Virus record (IMG/VR): IMGVR_UViG_3300005295_000047 | Span: 1-32,313 of that record | Length of the DNA stretch: 32,313 bases | Direction: 5' to 3' (one strand) | Origin: a virus | Notes under the pieces: model-generated | What the model saw: only the letters and a program-made list of their open reading frames with translations | Told to the model about the DNA's origin: nothing | Databases searched by the model: none | Made by a program: the position numbers and the translations under genes | Part shown: in pieces, positions 14,531-23,116 of the stretch | How the letters are laid out: the number at the start of each line of letters is the position of its first letter | Numbering within the stretch: position 1 is the first letter of the stretch

Positions 14531-14563
14531 TTAAAATGAAAGAGGCGACCCGAAGGCCGCCTC
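14531..14563 (-). terminator. UUCG-loop intrinsic terminator after the capsid genes
   Basis: Minus-strand GAGGCGGCC-TTCG-GGTCGCCTC forms a 9-bp stem (one G-U) capped by a UUCG tetraloop and is followed by TTTCATTTT. It lies between the small head protein (stop at 14576) and the DUF115-methyltransferase gene (start at 14525). The position matches that of Tphi in T7, directly after the capsid gene, and it would lower expression of downstream tail genes. Confidence 0.82.
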
Positions 14564-14575
14564 ATTCTGTGATAT

Positions 14576-15067
14576 TTATGACACATCCGAGGTGTCATGA
14601 GGCCTCTGGATCATCACGCGAACGGTGGTGACGCCGGTTGCCGCCGAAGCGATGGCCACGACGCACATGCCGTTGAGGATCGAGCCAGTGGCGACCACGA
14701 CAGCCGCGCCGGCAGTTGCACCGATCGCGTCGCCCGCTGCCAGCGAGAGACCCGCAGACTTAGTGACGACAGCCTGACCGGAGATCTGATACCAGCCGTA
14801 GGCCGAAGCCACGTTCGCACTCATCGCCACGGCGAGAGGCCGCGGGTGATCGAGCGCAGATGTGTGCAGGGCGGTGACCCAGTCGGCGTCGTAGTTGACA
14901 ATGCTACCTACGATTGTAGAACCAATACCCTGCAAGTAAATGAATTCACCCACTCCGTAGGTCGGATCAACAGCGCGGACGATGCTGCCGAAAGGCATTT
15001 TCTTTGTGGTCGAGGTATCCGCAATCGCCTGGGGGACGATCACGTTACCGAGGATCTGGTAAGCCAT
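14576..15067 (-). CDS. Small head protein, decoration-like
   Basis: A 163-residue, mostly beta protein with no charged helices: MAYQILGNVIVPQAIADTS, then GSIVRAVDPTYGVGEFIYL and a C-terminal Ala/Val/Thr-rich part (SLAAGDAIGATAGAAVVVATG). It directly follows the major capsid gene, with a GGGAG ribosome binding site, and precedes the terminator. Position and composition suggest a capsid decoration or stabilising protein, produced in large amounts like the capsid protein. No catalytic motif is visible and the exact family was not recognised. Confidence 0.65.
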   Translation of the reverse strand: MAYQILGNVIVPQAIADTSTTKKMPFGSIVRAVDPTYGVGEFIYLQGIGSTIVGSIVNYDADWVTALHTSALDHPRPLAVAMSANVASAYGWYQISGQAVVTKSAGLSLAAGDAIGATAGAAVVVATGSILNGMCVVAIASAATGVTTVRVMIQRPHDTSDVS

Positions 15068-15091
15068 GTGAATTGCTCCCTTTTGGCTGAT

Positions 15092-16066
15092 TTAGGCGTG
15101 GAAAACCACTTGGACAGAGGAATTCGCGCAGACCAGATTCCCCATGAAATCCATCGTGATGATGGACGCGGTCTGGTTCGCCGGACGAACAGCCGGGTAC
15201 GAGTCCAGGTTGCGGTCTTTATGGACCTTCAACTTGAGCCAGTTGGTGTTCAGACCATAGCTGGAGGCTGCGCGAGCGTTCGGATCGTTGAAGACTTTTG
15301 CCGTTTTGAATGAGTAGTACGGGAAGCTCGTCTTCGCTGTTTCGGCATCGCTCTCGCGGATATAGCGGGAGTTTGCGTTCACCGAGCCGGCGAAGAAGCG
15401 CCAATGCGTGTTGCCCATGACGAACAGGGTCGGAACGTCCATGCCGCGAGCGGCGCGGACCCAGCCGAGTTCCATGGCGTCCTGCATTGTGGTTGCGGAG
15501 AAGGTGATGCTGTCATCGCCCTCGTCGACCACGGCATTCCGCCACCATTCGTTGCCGGCAGTTGCGCGGTTGATGCCGCCAACGATGCCCGATGTCGGGG
15601 TGTCGGCAACGATGTACTGCAGTCCGCCGATGCTCAGACCGCCGTTCTCGGTGCCTGCATAGTGCAATGCTGCGCCGAGGTTATTGACGATGGTCCGCTC
15701 AAGGTTCTTGACCTTGCCCTTGATCAGGTCGATCTGCTTAGACTCACCGGAGTTCTGCGCAACTTCACGGCGAGAAAACACGGCATTGCCCGCGCATTCT
15801 TTCCAGTCAAACTGGGCAGTGGTGAAGACTTCAGACGGCGTGATCGGGATTTCCTGGTATCCGTTATACCAAGTGAATGTGCCGTTGTCGCCGAAGTCGA
15901 GGTTTTCTATCAGATACACGCCGCCATCAACTTCTTCGATGGCGCCTTCATCTTTCATGAAAGCATAGAGCGGGATCTGGTTTGTGACGTTATCGCGCAG
16001 CGTCTTCGAGTAACGAGAGATCGTCAAGCTCGCCAGTTCGTCGAAGCTGCTATTTGGGGTGACCAT
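15092..16066 (-). CDS. Major capsid protein
   Basis: A 324-residue protein with the typical size and pattern of HK97-fold capsid proteins from podoviruses: an N-terminal helical part (TISRYSKTLRDNVTNQIPLYAFM), a beta-rich E-loop-like region (VDGGVYLIENLDFGDNGTFTW) and a long central helix (QIDLIKGKVKNLERTIVNNLGAALHY). The C-terminal part has TLFVMGNTHWRFF and SASIITMDFMGNLVC-like segments near the end. It follows the scaffold gene after 14 bases and has a strong AGGAGG site 6 bases before the ATG. The order portal-scaffold-capsid supports the assignment, which is otherwise by overall pattern rather than a single motif. Confidence 0.85.
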   Translation of the reverse strand: MVTPNSSFDELASLTISRYSKTLRDNVTNQIPLYAFMKDEGAIEEVDGGVYLIENLDFGDNGTFTWYNGYQEIPITPSEVFTTAQFDWKECAGNAVFSRREVAQNSGESKQIDLIKGKVKNLERTIVNNLGAALHYAGTENGGLSIGGLQYIVADTPTSGIVGGINRATAGNEWWRNAVVDEGDDSITFSATTMQDAMELGWVRAARGMDVPTLFVMGNTHWRFFAGSVNANSRYIRESDAETAKTSFPYYSFKTAKVFNDPNARAASSYGLNTNWLKLKVHKDRNLDSYPAVRPANQTASIITMDFMGNLVCANSSVQVVFHA

Positions 16067-16080
16067 CTTGGCCTCCTAAA

Positions 16081-17439
16081 TTAGCGTTTTGATGATTGTT
16101 GCTTCTTCATGGCCCACCCGATTGCTTCATCCAGGGGATCGGCGGCCTTTGCTTTGGCCGGGACTGTTTGTGGAGTTCTGCTTTTTGGGGTGAGCGCCTT
16201 CTCAAGCTTCGCGGCGCGCTTATCCTCGGGCTCGGCAGGGGCCGGTTCGTCGTCCTGCTCGTCAACAGGGCGCGGTTTGGCCGTCCGTTTCGGGGATGGA
16301 AGCTCGGGAAACTCTTCGAGGGCTAGTGCGTAGGCGGCTGAAAATCGCTCGCGCACACCCAGGGAGCTGAAGTGCTCGGGGTCTGCCTCGATGATCTTTG
16401 CCATGGGATCGGCGAGGATTCGCACATAGGGGTAGAGGCTGTTGCCGTCCCCGTCCGTTTCCTGGATGATCCCGGAGAATTCTGACGCAAAACGCTTCTG
16501 CTCTTCCTGGACACGCTGGGCGCGGTCTTGCGCAATCGACTGCTGGAGCGTGTCGAACTCAGCCTTCAGGGCTTGGTAGGCAGGAGAGGACGTGACGTCC
16601 ACCTGCGCTGGGCTTGTCGGGCTATTCGGGTATTGCCCGCTGTCCATCGGGATGATGTCGAGCGGGTTGATTTTGTTCTGCGCAATGAAGGTCCGGAGAT
16701 ATCCGACCGGATCGGTCATCGCCTGCTGCTGGTAGCCGAGCAGCTTATGGAAAACCTGGGGCTCGCTCAGTCCGCGCTGCTGCATATAGGTGCGCATCTG
16801 CGCCGGGACGGCGGCCCGAACCTCCTCGGCCAGCTTGCGCTCGGCGGCAAGGGCCTGGGTCTTCTGGCTGAAGCCCTTTTCGAATTCATTCTCGCGAGTT
16901 AGGATAATCTCCTTGGCCTCGCGCGGCAGTTTTGCGAATTCCTCGCGGACGTCGGTTGCCCAGCGCGCATTCGGCTCGGGCTCGGCGGTCAGCCATTCGT
17001 CCTGCGTCTCACGGAGCTGGAACCGGAAGGCTTCTTTGCGCTTCTCTGACCAGTATTTCGGCGGCTCGCGGGTCTTTTTCGGCTCGGGCTTGGCCTTCGG
17101 TTTTTCGACGACATCGCCAGCATCAGCGTCGTCGTCCTCAGATTTGGCGTAGGAGGCCTCTTTCGGCTTGGCCTTCACATCGCCGCCGTCGTCGGCTTCC
17201 GCCTCTGTAGCCTTCGCTGCGGGCTTCTCGGACGCCTTCTTGGCCCCCGGTTTCGGTCCGGGCTTGGACTTGGCCTCCCGGGCCTCGATCTCGTCCTTCG
17301 CGCCGTTGAAGGCGACGGCGAACGGGTCTACGCTGCCGTTGTACGTTGTTTCCTTGGCCCGGCCCGGCTTTGGCTCATCGGAAACCGGGCGTGCGTCTTC
17401 GGTCTCAGCGGGGGCTGAGCCGGCGTCGAAATCTGTCAT
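16081..17439 (-). CDS. Scaffold protein
   Basis: A 452-residue, highly charged protein. Residues 1-130 are Lys/Ala/Glu/Pro-rich and disordered (AKSKPGPKPGAKKASEKPAA). From about residue 135 to 330 it is helical (PPKYWSEKRKEAFRFQLRE; a long helix around AEFDTLQQSIAQDRAQRVQEE), and the C-terminus ends in a basic, amphipathic segment (LDEAIGWAMKKQQSSKR), as expected for a scaffold that binds the inner capsid surface. Its place directly before the capsid gene fits. The ATG at 17439 (MTDFDAGSAP) was chosen over an in-frame GTG at 17478, which would add 13 residues encoded by the leader. No protease motif was seen. Confidence 0.8.
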   Translation of the reverse strand: MTDFDAGSAPAETEDARPVSDEPKPGRAKETTYNGSVDPFAVAFNGAKDEIEAREAKSKPGPKPGAKKASEKPAAKATEAEADDGGDVKAKPKEASYAKSEDDDADAGDVVEKPKAKPEPKKTREPPKYWSEKRKEAFRFQLRETQDEWLTAEPEPNARWATDVREEFAKLPREAKEIILTRENEFEKGFSQKTQALAAERKLAEEVRAAVPAQMRTYMQQRGLSEPQVFHKLLGYQQQAMTDPVGYLRTFIAQNKINPLDIIPMDSGQYPNSPTSPAQVDVTSSPAYQALKAEFDTLQQSIAQDRAQRVQEEQKRFASEFSGIIQETDGDGNSLYPYVRILADPMAKIIEADPEHFSSLGVRERFSAAYALALEEFPELPSPKRTAKPRPVDEQDDEPAPAEPEDKRAAKLEKALTPKSRTPQTVPAKAKAADPLDEAIGWAMKKQQSSKR

Positions 17440-17488
17440 GGATGGCTTTCTGGTGGTCCCTCTTAGGAGGGCAGGCACCGGTGGTTGG

Positions 17489-17914
17489 TTAGGCTTTGCG
17501 CGGCTTCCACTCGAAGGAAATGCCGTCGCCGTCGTCCTTCTTGTTGATCAGGCTCGGGTCCCAGCCCATAAGCTCGCGGGTGCGCTTGGCGTCGTCGCCG
17601 TCCGGGCTCCAGAACTTGTCGCCGACGTCGACCACGCCATTGCGCTTATTGTGCTCCCGCCAGTTCGAGCGGCTGGAGATGGTCGATCCGTCGATGATGC
17701 TCTTCCACTCGCCGCCGTAGACCGCGTCGACATCAGGAACGAACATCGGGCATGCCACGGTGCCGCGTTTCGGCCGGCGATAGTGTTTGCGGGCGTATTT
17801 GGCGGCTGGAATCACGCCCTCTTCAGGGTCGAACTTGAAACGCCCGGTCTGAACGCTGTTCACATCGTTCTTGCGGAGGAAAGACAGATCGAGCCCGGAG
17901 AGGGAGACGGTCAT
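17489..17914 (-). CDS. Hypothetical protein between portal and scaffold
   Basis: A 141-residue soluble protein, overlapping the portal stop by 4 bases (ATGA). It is rich in Lys, Arg, Asp and Trp (YARKHYRRPKRGT; DGSTISSRSNWREHNKRNGVVDVGD; SPDGDDAKRTRELMGWDPSLI). Small genes in this position are frequent in podoviruses with large portals, but no function is established from sequence. Translational coupling to the portal suggests a minor head role. Confidence 0.72.
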   Translation of the reverse strand: MTVSLSGLDLSFLRKNDVNSVQTGRFKFDPEEGVIPAAKYARKHYRRPKRGTVACPMFVPDVDAVYGGEWKSIIDGSTISSRSNWREHNKRNGVVDVGDKFWSPDGDDAKRTRELMGWDPSLINKKDDGDGISFEWKPRKA

Positions 17915-20073
17915 GGTGCTGTTGCCTGCGGTTTCTCGGTCGGGCCGACGAGCAGCGCCTCGGTGGCGGTGGCCCGGGTTTCGCGCTCGAACTGGAGCTT
18001 CTCGGCACGCCCGACATTGTCGATCATCTGGCCGGCGCGTTTCGCCTCGTTGGCGTCGCGCTGTGACTGGACTTTCTGGGCGTCGGCGGCGGCCTTGGTT
18101 TGGGCGCTGAAGGCCTCTTGCTGCGCCTTGACTGGCGCCTGCTGGGCTTCGATTTGCGCCTTCTGCAGCTGGATCTGGGCCGTCTGGAGCCCGATCTGGG
18201 CGACCTGCACCTTGGACTGGGCCACGGCCATGTCAGCCTGGGCTTTCGGATCAGCCTGCTGTTGCTGGTCCTGCTGCTGCTGTGCCATTTGGATGGCTTC
18301 GTCGAACACCCGCTCGACGCTCTCTTCCATGCCGCGGCCGGCTTTGAAGGCGCTGATCACGAACATGACGAGCTGCTTCATGATTTCGCCGGTCTTCGGG
18401 TTGCCAGCGATCATCGGGCCGACCTGCTGGATGGCCGTCATCACCTGCTGGAAGAACTGGGTGCGGGCGATCTTGTCGGCCTCGACATCCATGAAATCTG
18501 TTTGATCAGTCTCGATTTCGACGCTGTAGCAGCGTCGGTAGTCGGATTGCAGGACCTCAGAGACCTTCTCCCAGCTGAAGCGGGTCTGGGCGAGCTTCAT
18601 GAGGTACTGGACCTGCTCCTGGTTTGGCGGCGGAATCTGCATGCCCGCCGCTTTCGCCTGCTGCTGGATCTGCATGATCTGCTGGAGCTGGGCCTTGGCG
18701 TCGTCGATTTCTTTCTGCAACGGCAGCTTGATGCCGGACATTTCCTGCAGCTGCTCGCGCGGAAACAGCTCGGCAATGATTTCGCCCTTGATCTGATAGG
18801 CTTCTGCAGCAAAACGCCGCGCCTCCTTCTCGCGTCGGCGGAAGCGCGATGATCCGAAGCTCTGCTTCAAATTCTGGGCTGTGGCGGTTTCATCAGGATC
18901 GGTATGGCCGCGGGCAAGATCGGAGATGCCGGACAACTGATATATCAGATTGATCAGACTATCGCGTTGCTTGTGCAGCTCGACCAAAACGACGCTGGTC
19001 GGCGTCAGGTCCTGCCATTCCAGGGCCTTGTTGGTGCCGCCGGTGGCCTGCAAGGCGGCCCAGTTCTCGACCCCGATGAGGGTGTTCTCGGGGGCCTCGG
19101 CGAGATCCGCCAACTCCTTGAGGTTCTTGTCGTACCAGCCCTTGCGCTGGAGCGCTGCGGTCAGAACGAAGATGCGCCCGGAGATTGCATCCAGTTCGGC
19201 ATGCTGATTCTCGATGCGCGAGTAGTCCGTGAGCGGAACCGTGCATTCAGTGCCGTTGGCAACAAAGGGCCGCGGGCACGGGAAGAAATGCTTGAGCTTG
19301 AACGGATCTTTGTCGTGGCGGAGCACCTTGTCGCGGTAATCCATGGCGACGAAAATGCGGGCTTTCGTGGGGTATTTCGACCAGACTTCCCAAATTTCGG
19401 CGCGCTTGAACTGCTCTTTGCCCTTGGTGTCTTCGCCGTAGGATTTCTTGTCCTTGAAGGGCAGAGTTATGTTAAGCGGGACCTTGTCGGCCTCCTCGCG
19501 GGATAGCTTGCACTCGCTAACCAACTCGTCGCGGGTGAACATGTGGCGCCGGGCGACCCAGGGGACCGAGCCCCAGCGATCAGCATGGCCCTGCAGGTAG
19601 TCCTTGTATGCAAGATGGACGATCGGTGCCGTCACCCAGCCATTCTTGCCCTCGGTCTTCTCGATTTCCTGCCAGAGCTGGCCCCGGCCGGGGAGAAAAA
19701 TGTCGTTGGCAGATAGGGCGATGTCGTGATTATCGTTGGTGTCACGGACAGCAGCGTCGATCGCGCGCTCCCAGATTAGGGCGACATGGCGGGAGAGACC
19801 GCCGTCATCCTCAGGCTGATTGACCCGGCGCACGGATGGTTTGCCGAAATCCTCGCCGATTGCGGCTTTTTGAGTCTCAACATTGGCCCAGTGCAGGTTC
19901 AGGGCGCCGAACGGGAGGTCGCCATCATCTTCACATGCGTCATACCGTTCCTGAGCCTCTTCGGCGGCTTCATACCAGCTCGCCATCCGCTCTTTGGCGG
20001 CCTCGATCTCGGCGATCCAGAACGACGCATCTTCTGGCGTCAGTTCGCTGGGAGTCTCGGGATTGTCGGTCAT
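17911..20073 (-). CDS. Portal protein (P22-type, large)
   Basis: A 720-residue protein, close to the size of the P22 portal (725 residues). The N-terminal half is charged and mixed (WYEAAEEAQERYDACEDDG; LPGRGQLWQEIEKTEGKNG; KRAEIWEVWSKYPTKARIFVAMDYRDK), the region around residues 390-470 contains QLSGISDLARGHTDPDETATAQNLKQ, characteristic of this portal family, and the C-terminus is a long Gln-rich coiled coil (residues about 600-690) like the P22 barrel. The portal forms the 12-fold ring for DNA entry and exit and binds terminase and adaptor. The start overlaps the large terminase stop, and the stop overlaps the next start. Confidence 0.86.
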   Translation of the reverse strand: MTDNPETPSELTPEDASFWIAEIEAAKERMASWYEAAEEAQERYDACEDDGDLPFGALNLHWANVETQKAAIGEDFGKPSVRRVNQPEDDGGLSRHVALIWERAIDAAVRDTNDNHDIALSANDIFLPGRGQLWQEIEKTEGKNGWVTAPIVHLAYKDYLQGHADRWGSVPWVARRHMFTRDELVSECKLSREEADKVPLNITLPFKDKKSYGEDTKGKEQFKRAEIWEVWSKYPTKARIFVAMDYRDKVLRHDKDPFKLKHFFPCPRPFVANGTECTVPLTDYSRIENQHAELDAISGRIFVLTAALQRKGWYDKNLKELADLAEAPENTLIGVENWAALQATGGTNKALEWQDLTPTSVVLVELHKQRDSLINLIYQLSGISDLARGHTDPDETATAQNLKQSFGSSRFRRREKEARRFAAEAYQIKGEIIAELFPREQLQEMSGIKLPLQKEIDDAKAQLQQIMQIQQQAKAAGMQIPPPNQEQVQYLMKLAQTRFSWEKVSEVLQSDYRRCYSVEIETDQTDFMDVEADKIARTQFFQQVMTAIQQVGPMIAGNPKTGEIMKQLVMFVISAFKAGRGMEESVERVFDEAIQMAQQQQDQQQQADPKAQADMAVAQSKVQVAQIGLQTAQIQLQKAQIEAQQAPVKAQQEAFSAQTKAAADAQKVQSQRDANEAKRAGQMIDNVGRAEKLQFERETRATATEALLVGPTEKPQATAP

Positions 20074-21389
20074 GCGGAGCGTCGGTTTCTCGCTTGTTTG
20101 ATGCGGTCCTGCTGCGCGCGGATCATCTCCTCGCGGGCGGCGGCATCAGGATCGGTGTGTGGGGTCGTTACTTCGCGGTAGGCCATGGCGAGGTAGCGCA
20201 TTGCGTCGGCGCTGTGGCTCGTCCAGTCATGTCGTGGCCGGTCCTTGAAATCCCTGGCCTTGTCGTCGTATTCCTGGCGATACTGCCGAAGTGCTTCGAG
20301 GCCCTCGGCGCAGCGGAAGTTGTCGAACCACATCAGCGGCAGCGTCGCCCGAGCGGCATTTATGCCGTCTTCTAGCTTATGTGCCGGAACGATCCGTGGT
20401 CTGACGTTTAAGCTGATCAAGGTCTCGACCCGGGTCCGCCCGGTGCCGAGTTCCTTGACCTTCGCGTCGTGGGGCAGCCAATGGTCCCCGTACCGATAGG
20501 GCTTCTCGGCAAGGACCGCTGCATAGTGCGGCAAGCCGTGGCCGTGGTTCTCGTAGAAGTCGACAACCCGGATTTCCTTGCCGTGGACCTGGAAGAACCA
20601 GATCGCCGTGCTGTCGCCGACACCGAGGTCCCAGGCGGTGTGGACGGGCAACAGCGGCTCATGAGGCACTTCCGTGATCCGGCCCTGGCGCTCGGCTGCC
20701 GCCAGCTCACGGCCCCAGTAGGCGCCTTGAATGGCGGCTTCGAAGCTGCATTCCAGCTCCTGCGCAAATTGCTCTGGCGAGAGTTCGCGGCGGGTTGCTT
20801 CAATCTCTTCAGGGGAGATGAGCCCGCTTTCAGAGGCCTTGAGCAGGAGGCTGAACCAGTCCGGATCTGTACGCGCACGATCGTAGATTTGGAACAGGGC
20901 GTTACGCCCGCGAGGCGTCCCGATAAATGCTGCCCATCCCTTGCGATCCATGAGCATTGGGCGGATGATTTCGCCCCAGACGCTCGGCCGCATGTCGGCG
21001 AATTCATCCAAAAGACAACCATCGAAATATAGACCTCGAAGGCGATCTGGATTATCTGCGCCATATAATCGAAGTCGGGCACCATTCGGGAAGTCAGCCC
21101 GAAGTTCGCTTTCGTTGAACCCTATGCCAGGAATATCTGCGGCAAGCCGCTTCACGTAAGCCCAGGCAACGTCCTTGGCCTGATTGTACTGCGGCGCGAT
21201 GTAGGCGAACCGTCCTTCCTGCTTCTTACAGAACAGCGCCGACAGAACGAGATCGGCGACACAGGCGACGGTTTTGCCCGCTCTGCGATGAGCAACCATC
21301 ACCGCCCAGCGCTGCTTCCGGGCGTGAAAGACACGAAAGGGACCGCGCGGATGATATCCGCCAATCCCTTGCCATAGATCCTGGCTCAC
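20070..21389 (-). CDS. terL: Terminase large subunit
   Basis: A 439-residue packaging motor. The Walker A motif HRRAGKT is at residues 34-40, Walker B with the catalytic Glu in YFDGCLLDEFAD (D128, E129), and the coupling motif GTPRGRN at 157-163. The nuclease domain has DLGVGDST (D254) and the late acidic residue in HSADAMRY (D395). It translocates DNA into the procapsid using ATP and cuts concatemers. Both ends overlap neighbouring genes by 4 bases: the HNH gene before it and the portal after it. The packaging type (headful or cos) cannot be told from these motifs alone. Confidence 0.93.
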   Translation of the reverse strand: MSQDLWQGIGGYHPRGPFRVFHARKQRWAVMVAHRRAGKTVACVADLVLSALFCKKQEGRFAYIAPQYNQAKDVAWAYVKRLAADIPGIGFNESELRADFPNGARLRLYGADNPDRLRGLYFDGCLLDEFADMRPSVWGEIIRPMLMDRKGWAAFIGTPRGRNALFQIYDRARTDPDWFSLLLKASESGLISPEEIEATRRELSPEQFAQELECSFEAAIQGAYWGRELAAAERQGRITEVPHEPLLPVHTAWDLGVGDSTAIWFFQVHGKEIRVVDFYENHGHGLPHYAAVLAEKPYRYGDHWLPHDAKVKELGTGRTRVETLISLNVRPRIVPAHKLEDGINAARATLPLMWFDNFRCAEGLEALRQYRQEYDDKARDFKDRPRHDWTSHSADAMRYLAMAYREVTTPHTDPDAAAREEMIRAQQDRIKQARNRRSA

Positions 21390-21868
21390 GCAGCGACCGA
21401 TTTCGGCCTTTTGGAGCGCCGGATATATGCTGCAATCGCTTCAAAATCCCCTGGATCATCCGAAGCGCCCTTAAGACGATTGGCCTTCCACGAGATAACG
21501 CATACGTTGCCCCTAACATATCCAAGCGCCGGATATATTCGGTCCACAGTCGGACTATTTTCTGTACACTTTCCGGGGGTCCTGAACATCGGTATGCCGA
21601 GAACCGGACAGATCATCTGGTTCTTCAGATCGGCTTCGTCGATGTTAAACGGAATGCCCAACTTACGCGCTCGGGAACGACATTCGATCACCAGAGCATG
21701 GACCCAATCTCGATCGCGGCGTTTCTTTCGGTTTTCGAGGTTTTTCTGGCTTCTGCTGTATTCATTTGTGCACTTCTTGCACTGGTTCGCATAACCAGTC
21801 TTCATGCACTTATTTTTAGCGAAGCCCTCGACAGGCTTCGTTTCCTTGCATTTCGAGCACCTGAGCAT
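21386..21868 (-). CDS. HNH/endonuclease VII-like nuclease between terminase genes
   Basis: A 160-residue protein. The N-terminus is a zinc-ribbon (CSKCKETKP, then CKKC at about residues 29-32). The second half has the endonuclease VII/HNH-type core: CPVLG, TVDRIYPALGYVRGN (catalytic Asp-Arg replacing Asp-His) and VISWKANRLKG. Start choice is firm: the ATG at 21868 overlaps the TAA of the preceding gene (TAATG), while the longer frame upstream is the shadow of that gene. HNH proteins encoded beside terminase are needed for DNA cutting in HK97-type cos phages; whether that applies here is inference. It could instead be a homing-type nuclease inserted at a gene border. Confidence 0.78.
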   Translation of the reverse strand: MLRCSKCKETKPVEGFAKNKCMKTGYANQCKKCTNEYSRSQKNLENRKKRRDRDWVHALVIECRSRARKLGIPFNIDEADLKNQMICPVLGIPMFRTPGKCTENSPTVDRIYPALGYVRGNVCVISWKANRLKGASDDPGDFEAIAAYIRRSKRPKSVAA

Positions 21869-22296
21869 TACGCCCAGCCGCGATCCCGTGCTTCGGCCTC
21901 TGTCATCCAACCGATTCTGATCGCATGCTGGACTGGCGCGCCTTCCCCATCGCCAGACACGGCGAGAGCCTGCGAGGGCTTGCCCCAAGCTCGGTCGAGG
22001 ATGGCGTTGGCCGCCGATACTGATGCCCGCTCGTCGCTCCCGCGCATGACCCACAGCAGGCGTTCGATGGCTTCGGCAGTGTGCTGGCGGGCGAGATCTC
22101 GGACGTCGTTGGCGGCTTTTGGGCGGCCACCCGGATTTGCCCGGTTTCCTGCGCCGAAGCGACCGTCCTTCTGCCGGTTGGGGTCCGCTTCTACGGATTT
22201 CGGCTTTGCGGCGGTCTTCGGCTTGGACTTCGGTTTCGTCTTGCGCGAGACCGCGGCAGGCACCGGCTTTCCGGTGGTCCGCGATGTGCGTGTCAT
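21868..22296 (-). CDS. Terminase small subunit candidate (DUF5681-like)
   Basis: A 142-residue basic protein. After a Lys/Pro-rich tail of about 35 residues, DGRFGAGNRANPGGRPKAAND is the DUF5681 signature, followed by two helices (ARQHTAEAIERLLWVMRG and SVSAANAILDRAWGKPSQAL). DUF5681 proteins are often encoded upstream of large terminases in alphaproteobacterial phages, where they probably bind the packaging site. The gene follows the protein at 22313 after 16 bases and shares bases with the next start. The small-terminase role is inferred from position and family. Confidence 0.72.
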   Translation of the reverse strand: MTRTSRTTGKPVPAAVSRKTKPKSKPKTAAKPKSVEADPNRQKDGRFGAGNRANPGGRPKAANDVRDLARQHTAEAIERLLWVMRGSDERASVSAANAILDRAWGKPSQALAVSGDGEGAPVQHAIRIGWMTEAEARDRGWA

Positions 22297-22312
22297 GGTT
22301 TTCCTATATGGT

Positions 22313-22918
22313 TTACAGGCCTGCGGTGATATCGCCGACGCGCTCGAACCAGCCCTTTACGAGGCAGTCGCCGCGGATGACCTGGGAGCCGGTATTGGTG
22401 GCCAGGGGCATCTGCAGGATGATGTGGACGTAGCGGCTGGGCTCGACCGGGAGCGGATTTTCGAAGCAAGTGCGAATCGGTTCGGCGACGGCACCGATGG
22501 CTGCGCCGGACAGGAATGCCTGGATGCCCAGAGTGACGCGGCGGGGCCCGAAGGTTGCACCGCTGTCTGTGGTCGCCAAGCTAGCGGCAGTGCTGTTGAT
22601 GCCGAGGGACCAATCCATGATCGTCGCGGTGGTTGCGACAGCAGCGCCGGTGTTCACAGTCCAGATGTCGACGCCGGTGCACCAGAAGCGATGCGTCGAC
22701 GGAATCACATATCCGAAAATCGCATAATCGGTCGCGGCGCTTGCTACGGCGGCGAACTGCCACCTGCCGCCCAAAGTCAAATAGGCGGGAACGGTGTTTG
22801 AGAGCGAGCCGGAAGACGGCGAGGTGCTGTTGTCGTGGTTCGCGGTCTGCGCGCCGAACTGCGCACCGGGAGCCTGCGCGCCGATCTTCGGCTGCATGGC
22901 GACTTTGACGAAGTCCAT
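22313..22918 (-). CDS. Hypothetical protein, first gene of the late operon
   Basis: A 201-residue protein rich in Ala, Thr, Gly and Ser, with alternating hydrophobic strands (AYLTLGGRWQFAAVAS; RFWCTGVDIWTVNTGAAVATTATIMD; SRYVHIILQMPLATNTGSQVIRGD), suggesting an all-beta virion protein such as a head fibre or decoration protein. Its location upstream of terminase is unusual for a structural gene. An AAGGA site lies 9 bases before the ATG. A rho-independent hairpin is in its leader, so its expression and that of all late genes depends on read-through. No family was recognised. Confidence 0.65.
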   Translation of the reverse strand: MDFVKVAMQPKIGAQAPGAQFGAQTANHDNSTSPSSGSLSNTVPAYLTLGGRWQFAAVASAATDYAIFGYVIPSTHRFWCTGVDIWTVNTGAAVATTATIMDWSLGINSTAASLATTDSGATFGPRRVTLGIQAFLSGAAIGAVAEPIRTCFENPLPVEPSRYVHIILQMPLATNTGSQVIRGDCLVKGWFERVGDITAGL

Positions 22919-22945
22919 TGCGGTGAATTCCTTGGGTTGCGCATG

Positions 22946-22982
22946 AAAAACCCAGGGGAGCGTTATGGGCTCGACCCTGGGT
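22946..22982 (-). terminator. Leader terminator before the late operon
   Basis: Minus-strand ACCCAGGG pairs with CCCTGGGT across a 17-base loop and is followed immediately by TTTTT. It lies 28 bp upstream of the first late gene (ATG at 22918) and downstream of a 130-bp non-coding leader. It should stop transcripts coming from the replication block unless antiterminated. Confidence 0.7.
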
Positions 22983-23086
22983 GATCCATCTTGACATAGA
23001 AACCAGCGTTAGAGGTCCGCAGGTTAAGTCTGCCGTGGATTCGGGCCGTTGGCAGACACACTTCTGAGTGTGCATTAATCGAATCA

Positions 23087-23104
23087 GACTCGCGGCTTCG
23101 AGTC
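23087..23104. promoter_or_regulatory. Inverted repeat in the late leader
   Basis: GACTCG and CGAGTC are separated by six bases and overlap a TTGACT hexamer on the minus strand. The repeat lies 13 bases past the stop of the DUF6456-like gene and about 100 bp before the leader terminator. It may be an operator or activator site of a late promoter. A well-spaced -10 box was not found. The rest of 22983-23116 has no gene I can support. Confidence 0.4.
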
Positions 23105-23116
23105 AAGTATAAATAT

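Noticed and set aside
17168-18505. Long plus-strand frame of 445 codons opposite scaffold and portal
   Set aside because: It spans two genes on the other strand and is Ser/Ala/Trp-rich shadow of Lys- and Gln-rich codons.
22581-23075. Minus-strand frame of 164 codons ahead of the late operon
   Set aside because: It runs through the leader terminator and overlaps the 22313 gene in another frame with Arg/His-rich shadow sequence.
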